From assembly GCF_007923355.1 (NCBI RefSeq), contig NZ_VOGO01000001.1, forward strand, positions 124,001-188,000: a DNA stretch of 64,000 bases, in the 5' to 3' direction. Below the pieces are notes generated by a model. That model was not told the origin of the DNA. It saw only the letters and a program-made list of their open reading frames with translations, and searched no databases. This DNA comes from Falsiphaeobacter marinintestinus. GTDB taxonomy: Bacteria; Pseudomonadota; Alphaproteobacteria; Rhodobacterales; Rhodobacteraceae. Positions within the stretch are counted from its first letter, which is position 1. Each line of letters starts with the position of its first letter. Shown piece by piece: positions 48,045-56,552 of this stretch. The position numbers and the translations under genes are program-made.

Positions 48045-48512
48045 GTTCTGTCCGCCTGTGTTGTGAGCCCGCTGATACGGGACGTTTTTTACCTATCCAC
48101 AGACAATCCTACCGTTCGAAACCGCGAACGTCACGCCAAAAACGCATGTTTTACACAAAATATGGCGAATTTCCTTAGGAAATCCGCGGTATTTCGCCGA
48201 AGCGGATAGATATAGCGGAAACTCAAACACTAGACACAACACATCAACTGCCCGCGCGCCAAGGCGACGGGAGATTTTGCGACTGAACCTATTGGGGCCT
48301 GCCCGACCCTCGTACGCCCGTTTTTCGAGCTTTTTCAACGCATAGCATGTCCGAGAAACCAAGTCACTACACGCGATGCACGCGCTATGCCCGAAGCAAC
48401 GGGAAATCAACGGGTGTTGCACATGGGTCCTGCCGAGAGTTTCTGCAGACCTCGAAAAAACCGCGACCCAAAGGCCGCGGCTTCGATTGCTATTCAGATA
48501 ATGCCCTGAATG
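48045..48512. other. Leader/spacer upstream of ftsZ
   Basis: These 468 bases lie between the RTX gene and ftsZ. I see no convincing gene. A minus-strand terminator closes the RTX gene (48455-48480). About 120 bases before ftsZ an imperfect long hairpin (48164-48198) pairs GGCGAA with TTCGCC and ATTTCC with GGAAAT. The ftsZ promoter should lie here, but I cannot place it with confidence. Confidence 0.55.
48455..48480 (-). terminator. Terminator of the RTX gene
   Basis: On the minus strand CCGCGGCC pairs with GGTCGCGG (one G-U pair) across a TTTG loop, followed by six Ts. It lies 33 bases after the RTX stop codon, so transcription of the RTX gene probably ends before ftsZ. Confidence 0.8.
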
Positions 48513-50189
48513 TCAGACAAAGATCGTATCGACCGAATTATACTCATCAGCTGTAACGCCAGCCAGGGCAATGCTGCCACCATCCTCGATATCAATAACC
48601 ACCCGATCCGGGCGATAGCTGACCTCATACGCCGCGCCATTCAGGTCGATCATATCGAGACCGATTTCAAAGTCCTGAATAACGTCGGTTCCATTGTTCA
48701 ACGTGTCCAGAACAAAGACATCTGCGTATCCGTCGCCCCCCAGATCGCTGCCACCGCCACGCAGCCTGTCGCTGCCTTCCCCCAGCATCAACGTATCCGC
48801 ATGCCAGCCGCCGATCAGAACGTCATTTGCTTCGCCACCGTCAATGCTATCTTCGCCAAAGCCGCCGTTGACGTAATCACGGCCCTCTTCGCCGAACAAT
48901 TCATCGTTGCCGTCATTGCCATAGATCTCGTCTTGTCCGCTGCGGCCCAGAATATAGTCATCACCGCGCAACCCGCGCATGATGTTCGGACCGATGCATC
49001 CTTCGAGATAATCAAGACCCGCCCGATCAACGATCAGCACCGGGCATTCGACGTCGATCGTCACTGTGGCGGTGTCAGCCAGTTCGCCATCCCAGATTTC
49101 ATAGGTGAATGTGTCTGTACCGACGAACCCGTACACCGGCACATAGTCGAACGTGCCATCCGGGTTCATCGTCACCGCACCAACAGTGGCGCTGTCATCG
49201 TACCCGGTGATGGACAAAACATCATCGACATCCGCATCGACATCATTTGCCAAAACATCGAGAGAGAACAAAGACCGGGAATAGACGACGCCGTAGTCGT
49301 CGTCGCGCGCATCCGGGCGGTCATTTTCATCGGTGTCTGCGACGGCTTCACCTGTGATATTGAAACCGACAAAGAAAATGTTGTCATCATTTGACGGGTT
49401 TTCAGTTTCGACAAAGATGCTGGTCGCCCCATTTGATAGAAACGGGTTGGCATCCACGCCATTGCCCTGCGCCAGATCATACAATTCGTCATCTGTAAAA
49501 GAATCTGCCGGCAATGCAAAAGGATCAACCGGGTTTTCCGGATCATCGCCAATTCCACCAGCCGTGATAAGGCCACCATTGGCGCCATATCCATCGTCAA
49601 ACCCGCCAGCCGAACTGGTCAGAAGGCGACCATCGACTGATACCGTCGAATACTGGCTAACGCCCTGGTATCCAAAGCCGATGCCAAGCGACATCAACGC
49701 CTGGAAGCCTTCAACCGTCGTGTCGATTGCTTCGGGGAATGCGACGCTGAAATCATCGCCATCAGAATCCGAGAACCCGTCAGCCAGTACAATGGATTGC
49801 TCGGCTTCGTTATCGTTGCTGTAAACAACAACCAACTGGTATCCGTCCACCTCTGTCGCATTGGTGCTTATGTTGAATTCATACGGATCAACCCCACCTG
49901 CCCCAATGGCGGCCTGCACCTGTGCCGTGACATCTGTACGAAATGCGTCCAGATCGCCGTTCGAACCAAGATGGGTGAATTCAGCAGCGCCAATCGCCTC
50001 GCCATCGAAGAACACGCCGGCAGCCGTCGTGTTATAGCTGTAGCGGGATTGATACAGAAACGCGGCTTCAACCGTCGACCCTGCCGGAACAATCGCCTCG
50101 ACAACGCCCCCGCCCGTTGCAGATCCGCCAACGGCATCAATCGACCAGTTGCCATTCCCAAAGTAAGAATAATTCACAGAAAGAGACAT
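48513..50189 (-). CDS. RTX-repeat secreted protein with DUF3344-like and cadherin-like domains
   Basis: 558 residues, very acidic, with no N-terminal signal peptide. Residues about 1-280 resemble a beta-sandwich DUF3344-like domain. Residues 292-382 are a cadherin-like/tandem Ig-type domain (LDVLANDVDAD, GTFDYVP). Residues 402-480 carry calcium-binding RTX nonapeptides (such as GNDGNDELFG and GGFGEDSIDGG), followed by the usual C-terminal DVIQDFEIGLDMIDL region. Export by a type I secretion system is expected; no such system is in the window. GAGG lies 7 nt before the ATG. It sits between ftsA and ftsZ, with its own promoter and terminator. Confidence 0.92.
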   Translation of the reverse strand: MSLSVNYSYFGNGNWSIDAVGGSATGGGVVEAIVPAGSTVEAAFLYQSRYSYNTTAAGVFFDGEAIGAAEFTHLGSNGDLDAFRTDVTAQVQAAIGAGGVDPYEFNISTNATEVDGYQLVVVYSNDNEAEQSIVLADGFSDSDGDDFSVAFPEAIDTTVEGFQALMSLGIGFGYQGVSQYSTVSVDGRLLTSSAGGFDDGYGANGGLITAGGIGDDPENPVDPFALPADSFTDDELYDLAQGNGVDANPFLSNGATSIFVETENPSNDDNIFFVGFNITGEAVADTDENDRPDARDDDYGVVYSRSLFSLDVLANDVDADVDDVLSITGYDDSATVGAVTMNPDGTFDYVPVYGFVGTDTFTYEIWDGELADTATVTIDVECPVLIVDRAGLDYLEGCIGPNIMRGLRGDDYILGRSGQDEIYGNDGNDELFGEEGRDYVNGGFGEDSIDGGEANDVLIGGWHADTLMLGEGSDRLRGGGSDLGGDGYADVFVLDTLNNGTDVIQDFEIGLDMIDLNGAAYEVSYRPDRVVIDIEDGGSIALAGVTADEYNSVDTIFV

Positions 50190-50331
50190 AATAGAACCTC
50201 GAATATGTTTTCAGCCAGTTGGCTGGTACAAAAAACAAAACACAGCAAGAAATCCCGCCCGAGCGGGCGATGAGTATTTCAGTCCTGGGATTTTTGCTGA
50301 GTACGGCGCGCTAAACGCTCAGGGTCTCAGA

Positions 50332-50360
50332 AATATAACTTCAAAAAAATTGAACATCAA
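50332..50360 (-). promoter_or_regulatory. Sigma70-type promoter of the RTX gene
   Basis: On the minus strand TTGATG (50360-50355), 17 bases and TATATT (50337-50332) match the consensus at four and five of six positions. Transcription would start near 50325, giving a leader of about 136 bases. A-tract repeats overlap it. Confidence 0.6.
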
Positions 50361-50386
50361 AAAAATGACCGACACCCCGACCATGG

Positions 50387-50401
50387 TTAACGATGGATTA
50401 A
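50387..50401. promoter_or_regulatory. CtrA-type box TTAA-N7-TTAA upstream of the RTX gene
   Basis: TTAACGATGGATTAA matches the full CtrA consensus exactly. Its centre is about 69 bases upstream of the predicted RTX transcription start, and the region lies between ftsA and the RTX gene. CtrA is the master regulator of cell cycle or motility in alphaproteobacteria; binding here is an inference. Confidence 0.55.
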
Positions 50402-50494
50402 AAGCTAGAATCTGAGATTCGATTCGTCAATTGCTGCGAACCCGGAATTCGGGTCTGCGACAACGCTTCCAACGACATGTCTGACGCGGGGCTT

Positions 50495-51832
50495 CTACCA
50501 GTTATCCCGGAACCACTTTACCGCGCGCTTCAAAGACCGCGCCGGATACCGATCAACTGGGATCTCGAAATCCCACCATTCGTCTTGTGGATGCGCGGCA
50601 AACAGGCTGAGCCCGACAGCTCCGGCAAAGCCCGGTCCGGTTGCCGACTGCGGCAAGCCATGAACCCGCAAAGGGCGGCCCAGGCGAACCTGATGACCAA
50701 GGATACGACTGGCCAGCCCGTCCAAACCCATGATCTGGCTTGATCCGCCCGTCAAAACGATCTGCTGACTCGGCAGGTGGTCAAACCCGGCCGCATCCAG
50801 ACGCACACGAACTTCTTCAAGGATTTCTTCGACCCGGGGGCGCATGATGCCGATCAGCTCGGCCCGACTAACGGTGCGCCGATCATGTTCCCAATCGCCG
50901 GTTTCACCGCCGATATCAATCATGTCGCGATCATCGACACCGGTCGCGTGGACCCCGCCACAGAACGTCTTGATCCGCTCGGCATTGGCCATCGGCACGC
51001 CCAGCCCCATCGAAATGTCGCTGGTGATGTGGTCGCCGCCCATGCGCACGCAATCGGCATAGATCATATGTTTCTTCATGAAGATCGAAATCGACGTCGT
51101 GCCGCCCCCCATGTCGATACAGGCCGCGCCCAGTTCCTGTTCGTCTTCAACCAACGCCGAGATGCCCGAGACATAGGCCGATGATGCAATGCCAGCCAGT
51201 TCCAGATCGCACCGCTTGACGCAGTGCACAAGGTTCTGGATCGCCGCCGCATCCACAGTCATCATGTGCATGTCCGTCGACAGGGATTGGCCCAACTGAC
51301 CACGTGGATCATTCAGACCCGATCGATTATCGAGCGAGAAATTCACCGGCTGGGCATGCAACACTTCGCGCCCTGCCCCGTATTCCGGCACATCACAGGC
51401 GGCCAGTACCCGGGCGATCTCGCTTTCGGTAACCACCTGACCTTCCAGTTCGACCTGCGCGTCCAGCCCATAGGACCGCGGATTGGCACCCGAGAAACAG
51501 GCGATCACGTGATCTACCCTGATATCAGCCATCTTTTGCGCGGCCTGCAAGGCGGTGCGCAAGGCGCGCTCGGTCTCTTGCATGGCCGTGACTTCGCCAA
51601 AGGTGATGCCCCGCGACCGGGTGGTTGCAGCACCGACAACCCGAAACCCGGTCTGCCCCGCCATAGAGCCAATCGAGTTATCCTCGCTCAGTTTGCCCGA
51701 CCCGTCGAACCTGAGAACAAGGCACGCGATCTTGGAACTGCCAACATCCAGGATCGCCACGACCCCCCGCTGCATGGCCTGCTGTCGCATCTGCCGCATG
51801 GCCCGCTGTGACTGATAGAGGTCCGTCATCAT
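50495..51832 (-). CDS. ftsA: Cell division protein FtsA
   Basis: Actin-like protein that tethers FtsZ to the membrane and recruits later divisome proteins. 445 residues, with AILDVGSSKIACLV near the start, CIDMGGGTTSISIF in the middle, and a C-terminal amphipathic helix (SLKRAVKWFRDNW) for membrane binding. Its ATG follows the ftsQ TAG directly, so it is translated from the murG-to-ftsA series of genes. Confidence 0.97.
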   Translation of the reverse strand: MMTDLYQSQRAMRQMRQQAMQRGVVAILDVGSSKIACLVLRFDGSGKLSEDNSIGSMAGQTGFRVVGAATTRSRGITFGEVTAMQETERALRTALQAAQKMADIRVDHVIACFSGANPRSYGLDAQVELEGQVVTESEIARVLAACDVPEYGAGREVLHAQPVNFSLDNRSGLNDPRGQLGQSLSTDMHMMTVDAAAIQNLVHCVKRCDLELAGIASSAYVSGISALVEDEQELGAACIDMGGGTTSISIFMKKHMIYADCVRMGGDHITSDISMGLGVPMANAERIKTFCGGVHATGVDDRDMIDIGGETGDWEHDRRTVSRAELIGIMRPRVEEILEEVRVRLDAAGFDHLPSQQIVLTGGSSQIMGLDGLASRILGHQVRLGRPLRVHGLPQSATGPGFAGAVGLSLFAAHPQDEWWDFEIPVDRYPARSLKRAVKWFRDNW

Positions 51833-52723
51833 CTACTGCCCGCTTCCGTTTATTTTTCTTATTTTCCACCAGTCTTCGACTGCGTTTTCGGTCATCCGGA
51901 TTGTCGGACGTGCCTCGATGCGCAAATCGATAACAGCAACATCCCGCTCCAGCAGATCCTGTACTTCGTTCAACACCAGCACCCGCTCAAGCGCGCGAAC
52001 CGGATCATCCGTCGGCAGCAGAATGCGCTGGTCGCGATCCAGAACCACATCCCAACGGCGATCGCCGATGCGCACCAGCCCCCGCAGACGTTCACCCAAT
52101 GGGCGTGCAGCGGCCAGCAGGGCCAGCGCCTCGTCCACATGAAGGTTGGCGCCTTCACCCGCGATCAACGGCAAATCGGCACGTGCCGCCCGGGACGGCA
52201 AGCTGTCGACATGCGCCCCTGTCTCGTCCAGAATTTCCACACCGTCCCAGGTGCGCCAGACCACAACCGGCATCCGCTCGGTCACATCCACCTGCAGGAT
52301 ACCACCCGGACGGATCCGCACATTTGCAGATTTGACCGGATCAAGCCCGACGATGACATCACGCAGCCGTTCCAGATCCAGATCAAATGAACTGATCGGG
52401 AAATCGACTTCGATCACTTCGCGGATGTCTTCGGCCAGATTGCTGCCCGCCCCGTCGATGGCCATGATGTTGACCATAAACTCAGGGCGTTCCTGAATGC
52501 TGGACCGTGTTTCGGTCACGAACATACGCAACGCATCGCGCCGTTGTTCGCTTGCCAGAAAGGCGCTGGTCGCCATAGTCACGACGACAAAGGGAATGCC
52601 GATACGCAACGCCAGTCGGAACCCCGGTGTCAGCAGCCAACGCTGCGTCCGATACTTCCAGCGTGACGGCGCAGGATCCCGCGGCAGTTGCGGCGTCAGC
52701 GGCGGAGGGGTCACCGATTGCAC
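51833..52723 (-). CDS. ftsQ: Cell division protein FtsQ
   Basis: Bitopic divisome protein that links early and late division proteins. 296 residues: a short cytoplasmic N-terminus, one helix (about 38-57), a POTRA domain (about 85-155) and a beta domain. The true start is a GTG at 52723, seven bases after GGAGG and overlapping the ddlB end by 13 bases; the longer open frame reads antisense-like sequence within ddlB. Confidence 0.94.
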   Translation of the reverse strand: MQSVTPPPLTPQLPRDPAPSRWKYRTQRWLLTPGFRLALRIGIPFVVVTMATSAFLASEQRRDALRMFVTETRSSIQERPEFMVNIMAIDGAGSNLAEDIREVIEVDFPISSFDLDLERLRDVIVGLDPVKSANVRIRPGGILQVDVTERMPVVVWRTWDGVEILDETGAHVDSLPSRAARADLPLIAGEGANLHVDEALALLAAARPLGERLRGLVRIGDRRWDVVLDRDQRILLPTDDPVRALERVLVLNEVQDLLERDVAVIDLRIEARPTIRMTENAVEDWWKIRKINGSGQ

Positions 52724-53631
52724 GACGCGTCCTCCACCATCCAGGCGCACATCTGACCAAAGGTCACGCCTGCGGCTCCGGCCTGTTCCGGGACCAGCGA
52801 TGTCGGCGTCATTCCGGGTTGCGTGTTGGTTTCCAGCAGGATCAGCCCGTCGGCACCGCGCGCTTCGTCCCAACGAAAATCGGTGCGGCTGACACCCTGA
52901 CATCCCAGGGCCTGATGCGCCCGCAGCGCATAGTCGAGGCATAGGTCAAAAATGTCCTGCGGTATCTCGGCAGGGATCACATGGCGCGATCCTCCGGGTT
53001 TGTATTTTGCGTCATAATCGTACCAGCCATCCGTCAGAATGTCGGTCACGGTCAGCGCCCGGTCGCCCATCACTGTCGTGGTCATCTCGCGCCCGGGCGC
53101 GAACTGTTCAACCATGACGAATTCCGGCATGTCATCGGAAAGATTTGGTGTCCCGTTGGCGGCCTCATTGACCAGATAGACCCCAACGCTGGACCCTTCG
53201 TTGTTGGGCTTGACGACATAGGGCGGCGCCATCACATGGCCCGCCATCACGTCGGTCTTGCTACAGATGATACTTTCGACAACCGGCAAGCCCGCCGCTT
53301 TGAACGTCGCCTTGCTGCGCTGTTTGTCCATTGCCAGGGCCGAGGCCAGCACGCCGGAATGCGTGTACGGCAAGCCCAGCCATTCCAGCAAACCCTGCAC
53401 ACAGCCGTCTTCACCCCACCGCCCGTGGAGCGCGTTGAACACAACATCTGGAGAAATGCTTTTCAACTGTTCACAGAGGTCCGGCCCAGCATCCAACTCG
53501 ACCACCTCAAATCCTTCGCCCCTCAGTGCGGCAGCGCATTCGCGCCCTGTACTCAGTGAAACCTCTCGTTCAGCCGAGGGGCCACCCAACAATACCACCA
53601 CTTTTGGGGTCTTTCCGCTCGACTGACCCAC
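52711..53631 (-). CDS. ddlB: D-alanine--D-alanine ligase
   Basis: ATP-grasp ligase that makes the D-Ala-D-Ala end of the peptidoglycan stem. 306 residues. GGPSAEREVSL near the start, FNALHGRWGEDGCVQGLLE, KPNNEGSSVGV and ETNTQPGMT are all diagnostic. The start is a GTG preceded by GAGG. The end overlaps ftsQ, giving coupled translation. Confidence 0.97.
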   Translation of the reverse strand: MGQSSGKTPKVVVLLGGPSAEREVSLSTGRECAAALRGEGFEVVELDAGPDLCEQLKSISPDVVFNALHGRWGEDGCVQGLLEWLGLPYTHSGVLASALAMDKQRSKATFKAAGLPVVESIICSKTDVMAGHVMAPPYVVKPNNEGSSVGVYLVNEAANGTPNLSDDMPEFVMVEQFAPGREMTTTVMGDRALTVTDILTDGWYDYDAKYKPGGSRHVIPAEIPQDIFDLCLDYALRAHQALGCQGVSRTDFRWDEARGADGLILLETNTQPGMTPTSLVPEQAGAAGVTFGQMCAWMVEDASCNR

Positions 53632-53732
53632 GACACTTGCCTCAATGTCCCCGGGCTATTCAAGTAGCCCGTTGTTTTCGTTCGTACTCCTCTAAGTTAC
53701 GCCCCGCTTATTTTGCCTGAGTGCAGGGTCGT

Positions 53733-54680
53733 TCAGGAGTTTTCACCGCCTTCCGGTTCACCGATGCGCATAATTTCCCAGTCTAGCGAAACACCACTTG
53801 TTTCGTAAACCTTTTTTCGCACGTCTTCGCCCAGTCCTTCCAAATCCGATGCCGATGCGCCACCGGTATTGATCAGGAAATTGGCATGCTTCTCGCTCAT
53901 CTGCGCGCCGCCGCGCCGCGCGCCCTTCATCCCGGCGTCCTGAATTAGCTTCCAGGCCTTCAGGTCATGCACATCATCCGCCCGCCCGGTTGACGAAAAC
54001 CCCGCCGGATTGCGAAAGGTCGATCCGGCACTTCGGTCCTTGGTGGGTTGGGTTTCATCGCGTTTCTTCAACTGAGCTTCCATGCGGGCATGCAAGTCAT
54101 CCGGATCCCCTTTCGGCCCCCGCATCTTCACCTCGACCAACACAGTTCCCGCGTCCAGATCGCTCTGACGATACCGAAAGTTCAACTCATCAGGGCCCAG
54201 CGTCACTAAGGCTCCGGACCGCGTTACTGCGCGCGCCGAGACAAGAACATCCGCCGTGTAACTGCCGTAGCAGCCCGCATTCATACGCACGGCACCGCCA
54301 ATGCTGCCCGGGATTGTACGTAGAAACGTGAGATCAATCCCGGCATCCGCCGCCCGCCTGGCCACATGCGCATCCAGTGCGGCGGCCCCGGCAATCACTG
54401 TGTCGCCCTCGATTGTGATTTCGTTGAACCCACGGCCCAACCGGATCACCACGGCCCGAAGCCCGCCGTCCCGAACAATCAGGTTTGATCCCACGCCCAT
54501 CGGAAACACCGGAATGTCGGCACTCAATTCCTTCAGGAAAGCGGCCAGATCCTCGATATCCGTCGGCTGCACAAAAGCATCAGCAGGCCCGCCAACCCGC
54601 AACCAAGTCAGTTCTGACAACAGCTTTCCCCGGCTCACGCGCCCGCGCAGATCAGGCAATTCGATCCTTTTCAAATCCAC
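53733..54680 (-). CDS. murB: UDP-N-acetylenolpyruvoylglucosamine reductase
   Basis: FAD enzyme that completes UDP-MurNAc synthesis using NADPH. 315 residues of the type I form. [12 protein letters not shown] and [17 protein letters not shown] form the FAD site. STFRNPAG carries the catalytic Ser, and a Glu near the C-terminus ([13 protein letters not shown]) completes the active site. It follows the second DUF2484 gene, with repeat copy 3 between. Confidence 0.97.
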   Translation of the reverse strand: MDLKRIELPDLRGRVSRGKLLSELTWLRVGGPADAFVQPTDIEDLAAFLKELSADIPVFPMGVGSNLIVRDGGLRAVVIRLGRGFNEITIEGDTVIAGAAALDAHVARRAADAGIDLTFLRTIPGSIGGAVRMNAGCYGSYTADVLVSARAVTRSGALVTLGPDELNFRYRQSDLDAGTVLVEVKMRGPKGDPDDLHARMEAQLKKRDETQPTKDRSAGSTFRNPAGFSSTGRADDVHDLKAWKLIQDAGMKGARRGGAQMSEKHANFLINTGGASASDLEGLGEDVRKKVYETSGVSLDWEIMRIGEPEGGENS

Positions 54681-54691
54681 GCGCCCTTCCC

Positions 54692-54753
54692 TTTCTTCTC
54701 TTTCAAAATACTCCGGGGGACGTCGGCCCCGCCGACGGGGGGCAGCGCCCCCT
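54692..54753 (-). repeat. Dispersed intergenic stem-loop element, copy 3
   Basis: Read on the minus strand: GGGGGCGCTGCCCCC, then a variable stem (CGTCGGCGGGGCCGACG), then TCCCCCGGAGTATTTTG and AGAGAAGAAAG. It begins about 14 bases after the stop of the DUF2484 gene at 54768 and ends about 11 bases before murB. Confidence 0.75.
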
Positions 54754-54767
54754 TCCCGACCCGACGA

Positions 54768-55022
54768 TCAGCTTTCTCCGCGCCCAATTCCGCGCACCCA
54801 GCGCGACAGATAGACCACGGGCCAGCGCAGCACACTCATGCCCGCCAACAACACCAGAAGCCCGATCCACGGACCGTTTTCATACGTCACGAACCCTAAA
54901 AGCGGTATCCCGACGGCGATCAAGGCATAGGCGCGTCTCCAATGGTTGTCCTTGGACGGCGTCATCGCCAGAAGGTTGGCCACAACAGCCCAAAGGCACG
55001 CAAGTGTCAGCGATAGTGTCAT
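54768..55022 (-). CDS. DUF2484 family membrane protein (first of pair)
   Basis: An 84-residue protein with three short hydrophobic segments, matching DUF2484, a family seen in Rhodobacteraceae inside the dcw cluster. The function is unknown; location suggests an envelope role. Its ATG overlaps the TGA of the upstream paralogue, so translation is coupled. Followed by repeat copy 3 and murB. Confidence 0.85.
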   Translation of the reverse strand: MTLSLTLACLWAVVANLLAMTPSKDNHWRRAYALIAVGIPLLGFVTYENGPWIGLLVLLAGMSVLRWPVVYLSRWVRGIGRGES

Positions 55023-55270
55023 CTGCCCGACTCCTCAATTCCACGCCATTTCCGCCAGAAATATGCCAGCGGTTTGCGAAACATCGACACGAACGCTGCA
55101 GCCGCAGCCACTGAAACGATCCAGCCAAAATCGATCCCCAACCAGACGATCAACACTGGCGCGGCTGCCAACAGGACAGTGCCCGGCAGATACTGCCGCG
55201 GCATTGGCAACATTGCGACACCGGTGGCGGCCAGAACCCAACATGCGGCGAATATGACAGACGTGCTCAT
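55019..55270 (-). CDS. DUF2484 family membrane protein (second of pair)
   Basis: An 83-residue hydrophobic protein, paralogous to the one immediately downstream; both begin with a CLWAVVA/CWVLAAT-like first helix and end in a basic WRKWRGIEE/RWVRGIG tail. Its ATG overlaps the stop of the APC permease gene (ATGA). A tandem duplication is the simplest origin. Confidence 0.83.
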   Translation of the reverse strand: MSTSVIFAACWVLAATGVAMLPMPRQYLPGTVLLAAAPVLIVWLGIDFGWIVSVAAAAAFVSMFRKPLAYFWRKWRGIEESGR

Positions 55271-56454
55271 AACTGCCCCTGTATTGCGACGGCCAAAGCG
55301 CCGGCGGCCAGAAGAAAACCAACCACTGGCACGGCCATCGGCACCTTGAATGGCGCCTCGGGAGCGCGTCTTTTCTGAACAATCAGCGCAAGGTTCACCA
55401 GAACAAAAACCCCAAGCAAGATTGATGATGTCAACTCGGCCAAGATCGCGAACGGGATAAACAGGGCCGCCAGAATGACCACCGCCCCAATCAGCAACGT
55501 CGCCAGAACCGGCGTGCCGAACCGGGGGCTGGCATGGCGGAACACGACCAGAGCCGGCGTGCGTTTTCCCAAACCGAACAACACCCGACTGGCCATGACG
55601 ATTTGCGCCAGAACGCCGTTCAATGCGGCAAACACCGCGATACCGGACAAGAAATCCGCCGATCCGCCCCGCGACGTCGACCAGACCAGCGCCAGCGGGC
55701 TTGAGCTTTGGGACAAAGCCTCCAGCGGTACGGCGCGTACCGTAGCCAGCGTGACAAGGGCATAGATGAATGATGTCACCACCAGCGAAATCAGAATGGC
55801 CCGGGGCAGCGTGTATTCCGGGCGCTCAACTTCTTCGGCCATATTGACGATGTCTTCGAACCCGATAAAGGCAAAGAAGGCCAGTACTGCGGCCAGTCCG
55901 ACACCCGACCAGACCATCGGCTGCGGCGCGACCCAATCCGCGGATGGGGTCGCTGACATGCCGGCCCAGATCACCAGCCCCAGACCGGCCAGTTCGATGG
56001 CGGTAAAGACAGCGGCCACAGCAAGGCTTTCCAAAGCGCCAAACACTGCAATCGCCGTCAGCACACCACCCAGCCCGAGTATGGCGAGCACCGGATTGAT
56101 GTCGATGGCCGAGGTCAGGTATCCGACACCGCCACGCAACACCGCTCCTGCCGAGATTGTGCCAGCGGCAACCACCGCCAACCCGACAAGAAGTGCCAGG
56201 GCCTGATTGTTCAGCCCGACACCAACATAGGCCGCTTCACCAGCGGCCTCCGGCAGACGGGTGGAAAATTCTGAATAGCTTAAAGCCGTCGGGGCTGCGA
56301 TCAGCCCGGCCAGAACAAACGACAAAGGCGCCCAGATACCAGCTTGCGCCGCAACCGCGCCGACCAGCACATAGATGCCAGCCCCGACCATGACGCCAAC
56401 GCCATAGGCCGTCAAAAGGCCCAGTCCGATCCGGCGCTTCAGAGGTTCAGCCAT
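55267..56454 (-). CDS. APC-family amino acid permease
   Basis: A 395-residue inner-membrane transporter with about eleven to twelve helices of the amino acid/polyamine/organocation superfamily. GVGVMVGAGIYVLVG at residues 18-32 is the helix-1 substrate-binding signature, and FFAFIGFEDIVNMAEEVERPE is the typical helix-6 end. The substrate is not known. It sits inside the cell-wall cluster, 98 bases after murC, and is coupled to the DUF2484 pair. It may supply an amino acid, but this is a guess. Confidence 0.93.
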   Translation of the reverse strand: MAEPLKRRIGLGLLTAYGVGVMVGAGIYVLVGAVAAQAGIWAPLSFVLAGLIAAPTALSYSEFSTRLPEAAGEAAYVGVGLNNQALALLVGLAVVAAGTISAGAVLRGGVGYLTSAIDINPVLAILGLGGVLTAIAVFGALESLAVAAVFTAIELAGLGLVIWAGMSATPSADWVAPQPMVWSGVGLAAVLAFFAFIGFEDIVNMAEEVERPEYTLPRAILISLVVTSFIYALVTLATVRAVPLEALSQSSSPLALVWSTSRGGSADFLSGIAVFAALNGVLAQIVMASRVLFGLGKRTPALVVFRHASPRFGTPVLATLLIGAVVILAALFIPFAILAELTSSILLGVFVLVNLALIVQKRRAPEAPFKVPMAVPVVGFLLAAGALAVAIQGQL

Positions 56455-56552
56455 GCTTCACCTCTTCCGCCCTGTCCCTCGGCACAGCAAAACCCACCAG
56501 ATCAGCTGGCCGGGTTTTGATGTCATTGAGGGGGTAAGCCGTCATTCAATCC

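Larger units (their letters stand above)
50190..50494. other. Spacer between ftsA and the RTX gene
   Basis: These 305 bases hold no gene. They contain the RTX promoter and TTAA-N7-TTAA box (listed separately), a GC-rich hairpin at 50256-50269 in the RTX leader, and the two identical 10-base A-tract repeats TCAAAAAAAT at 50341-50350 and 50357-50366, 16 bases apart. Confidence 0.6.

Noticed and set aside
48093-48422. 109-codon minus-strand frame in the ftsZ leader
   Set aside because: No ribosome site and unlikely composition; it overlaps the leader hairpin.
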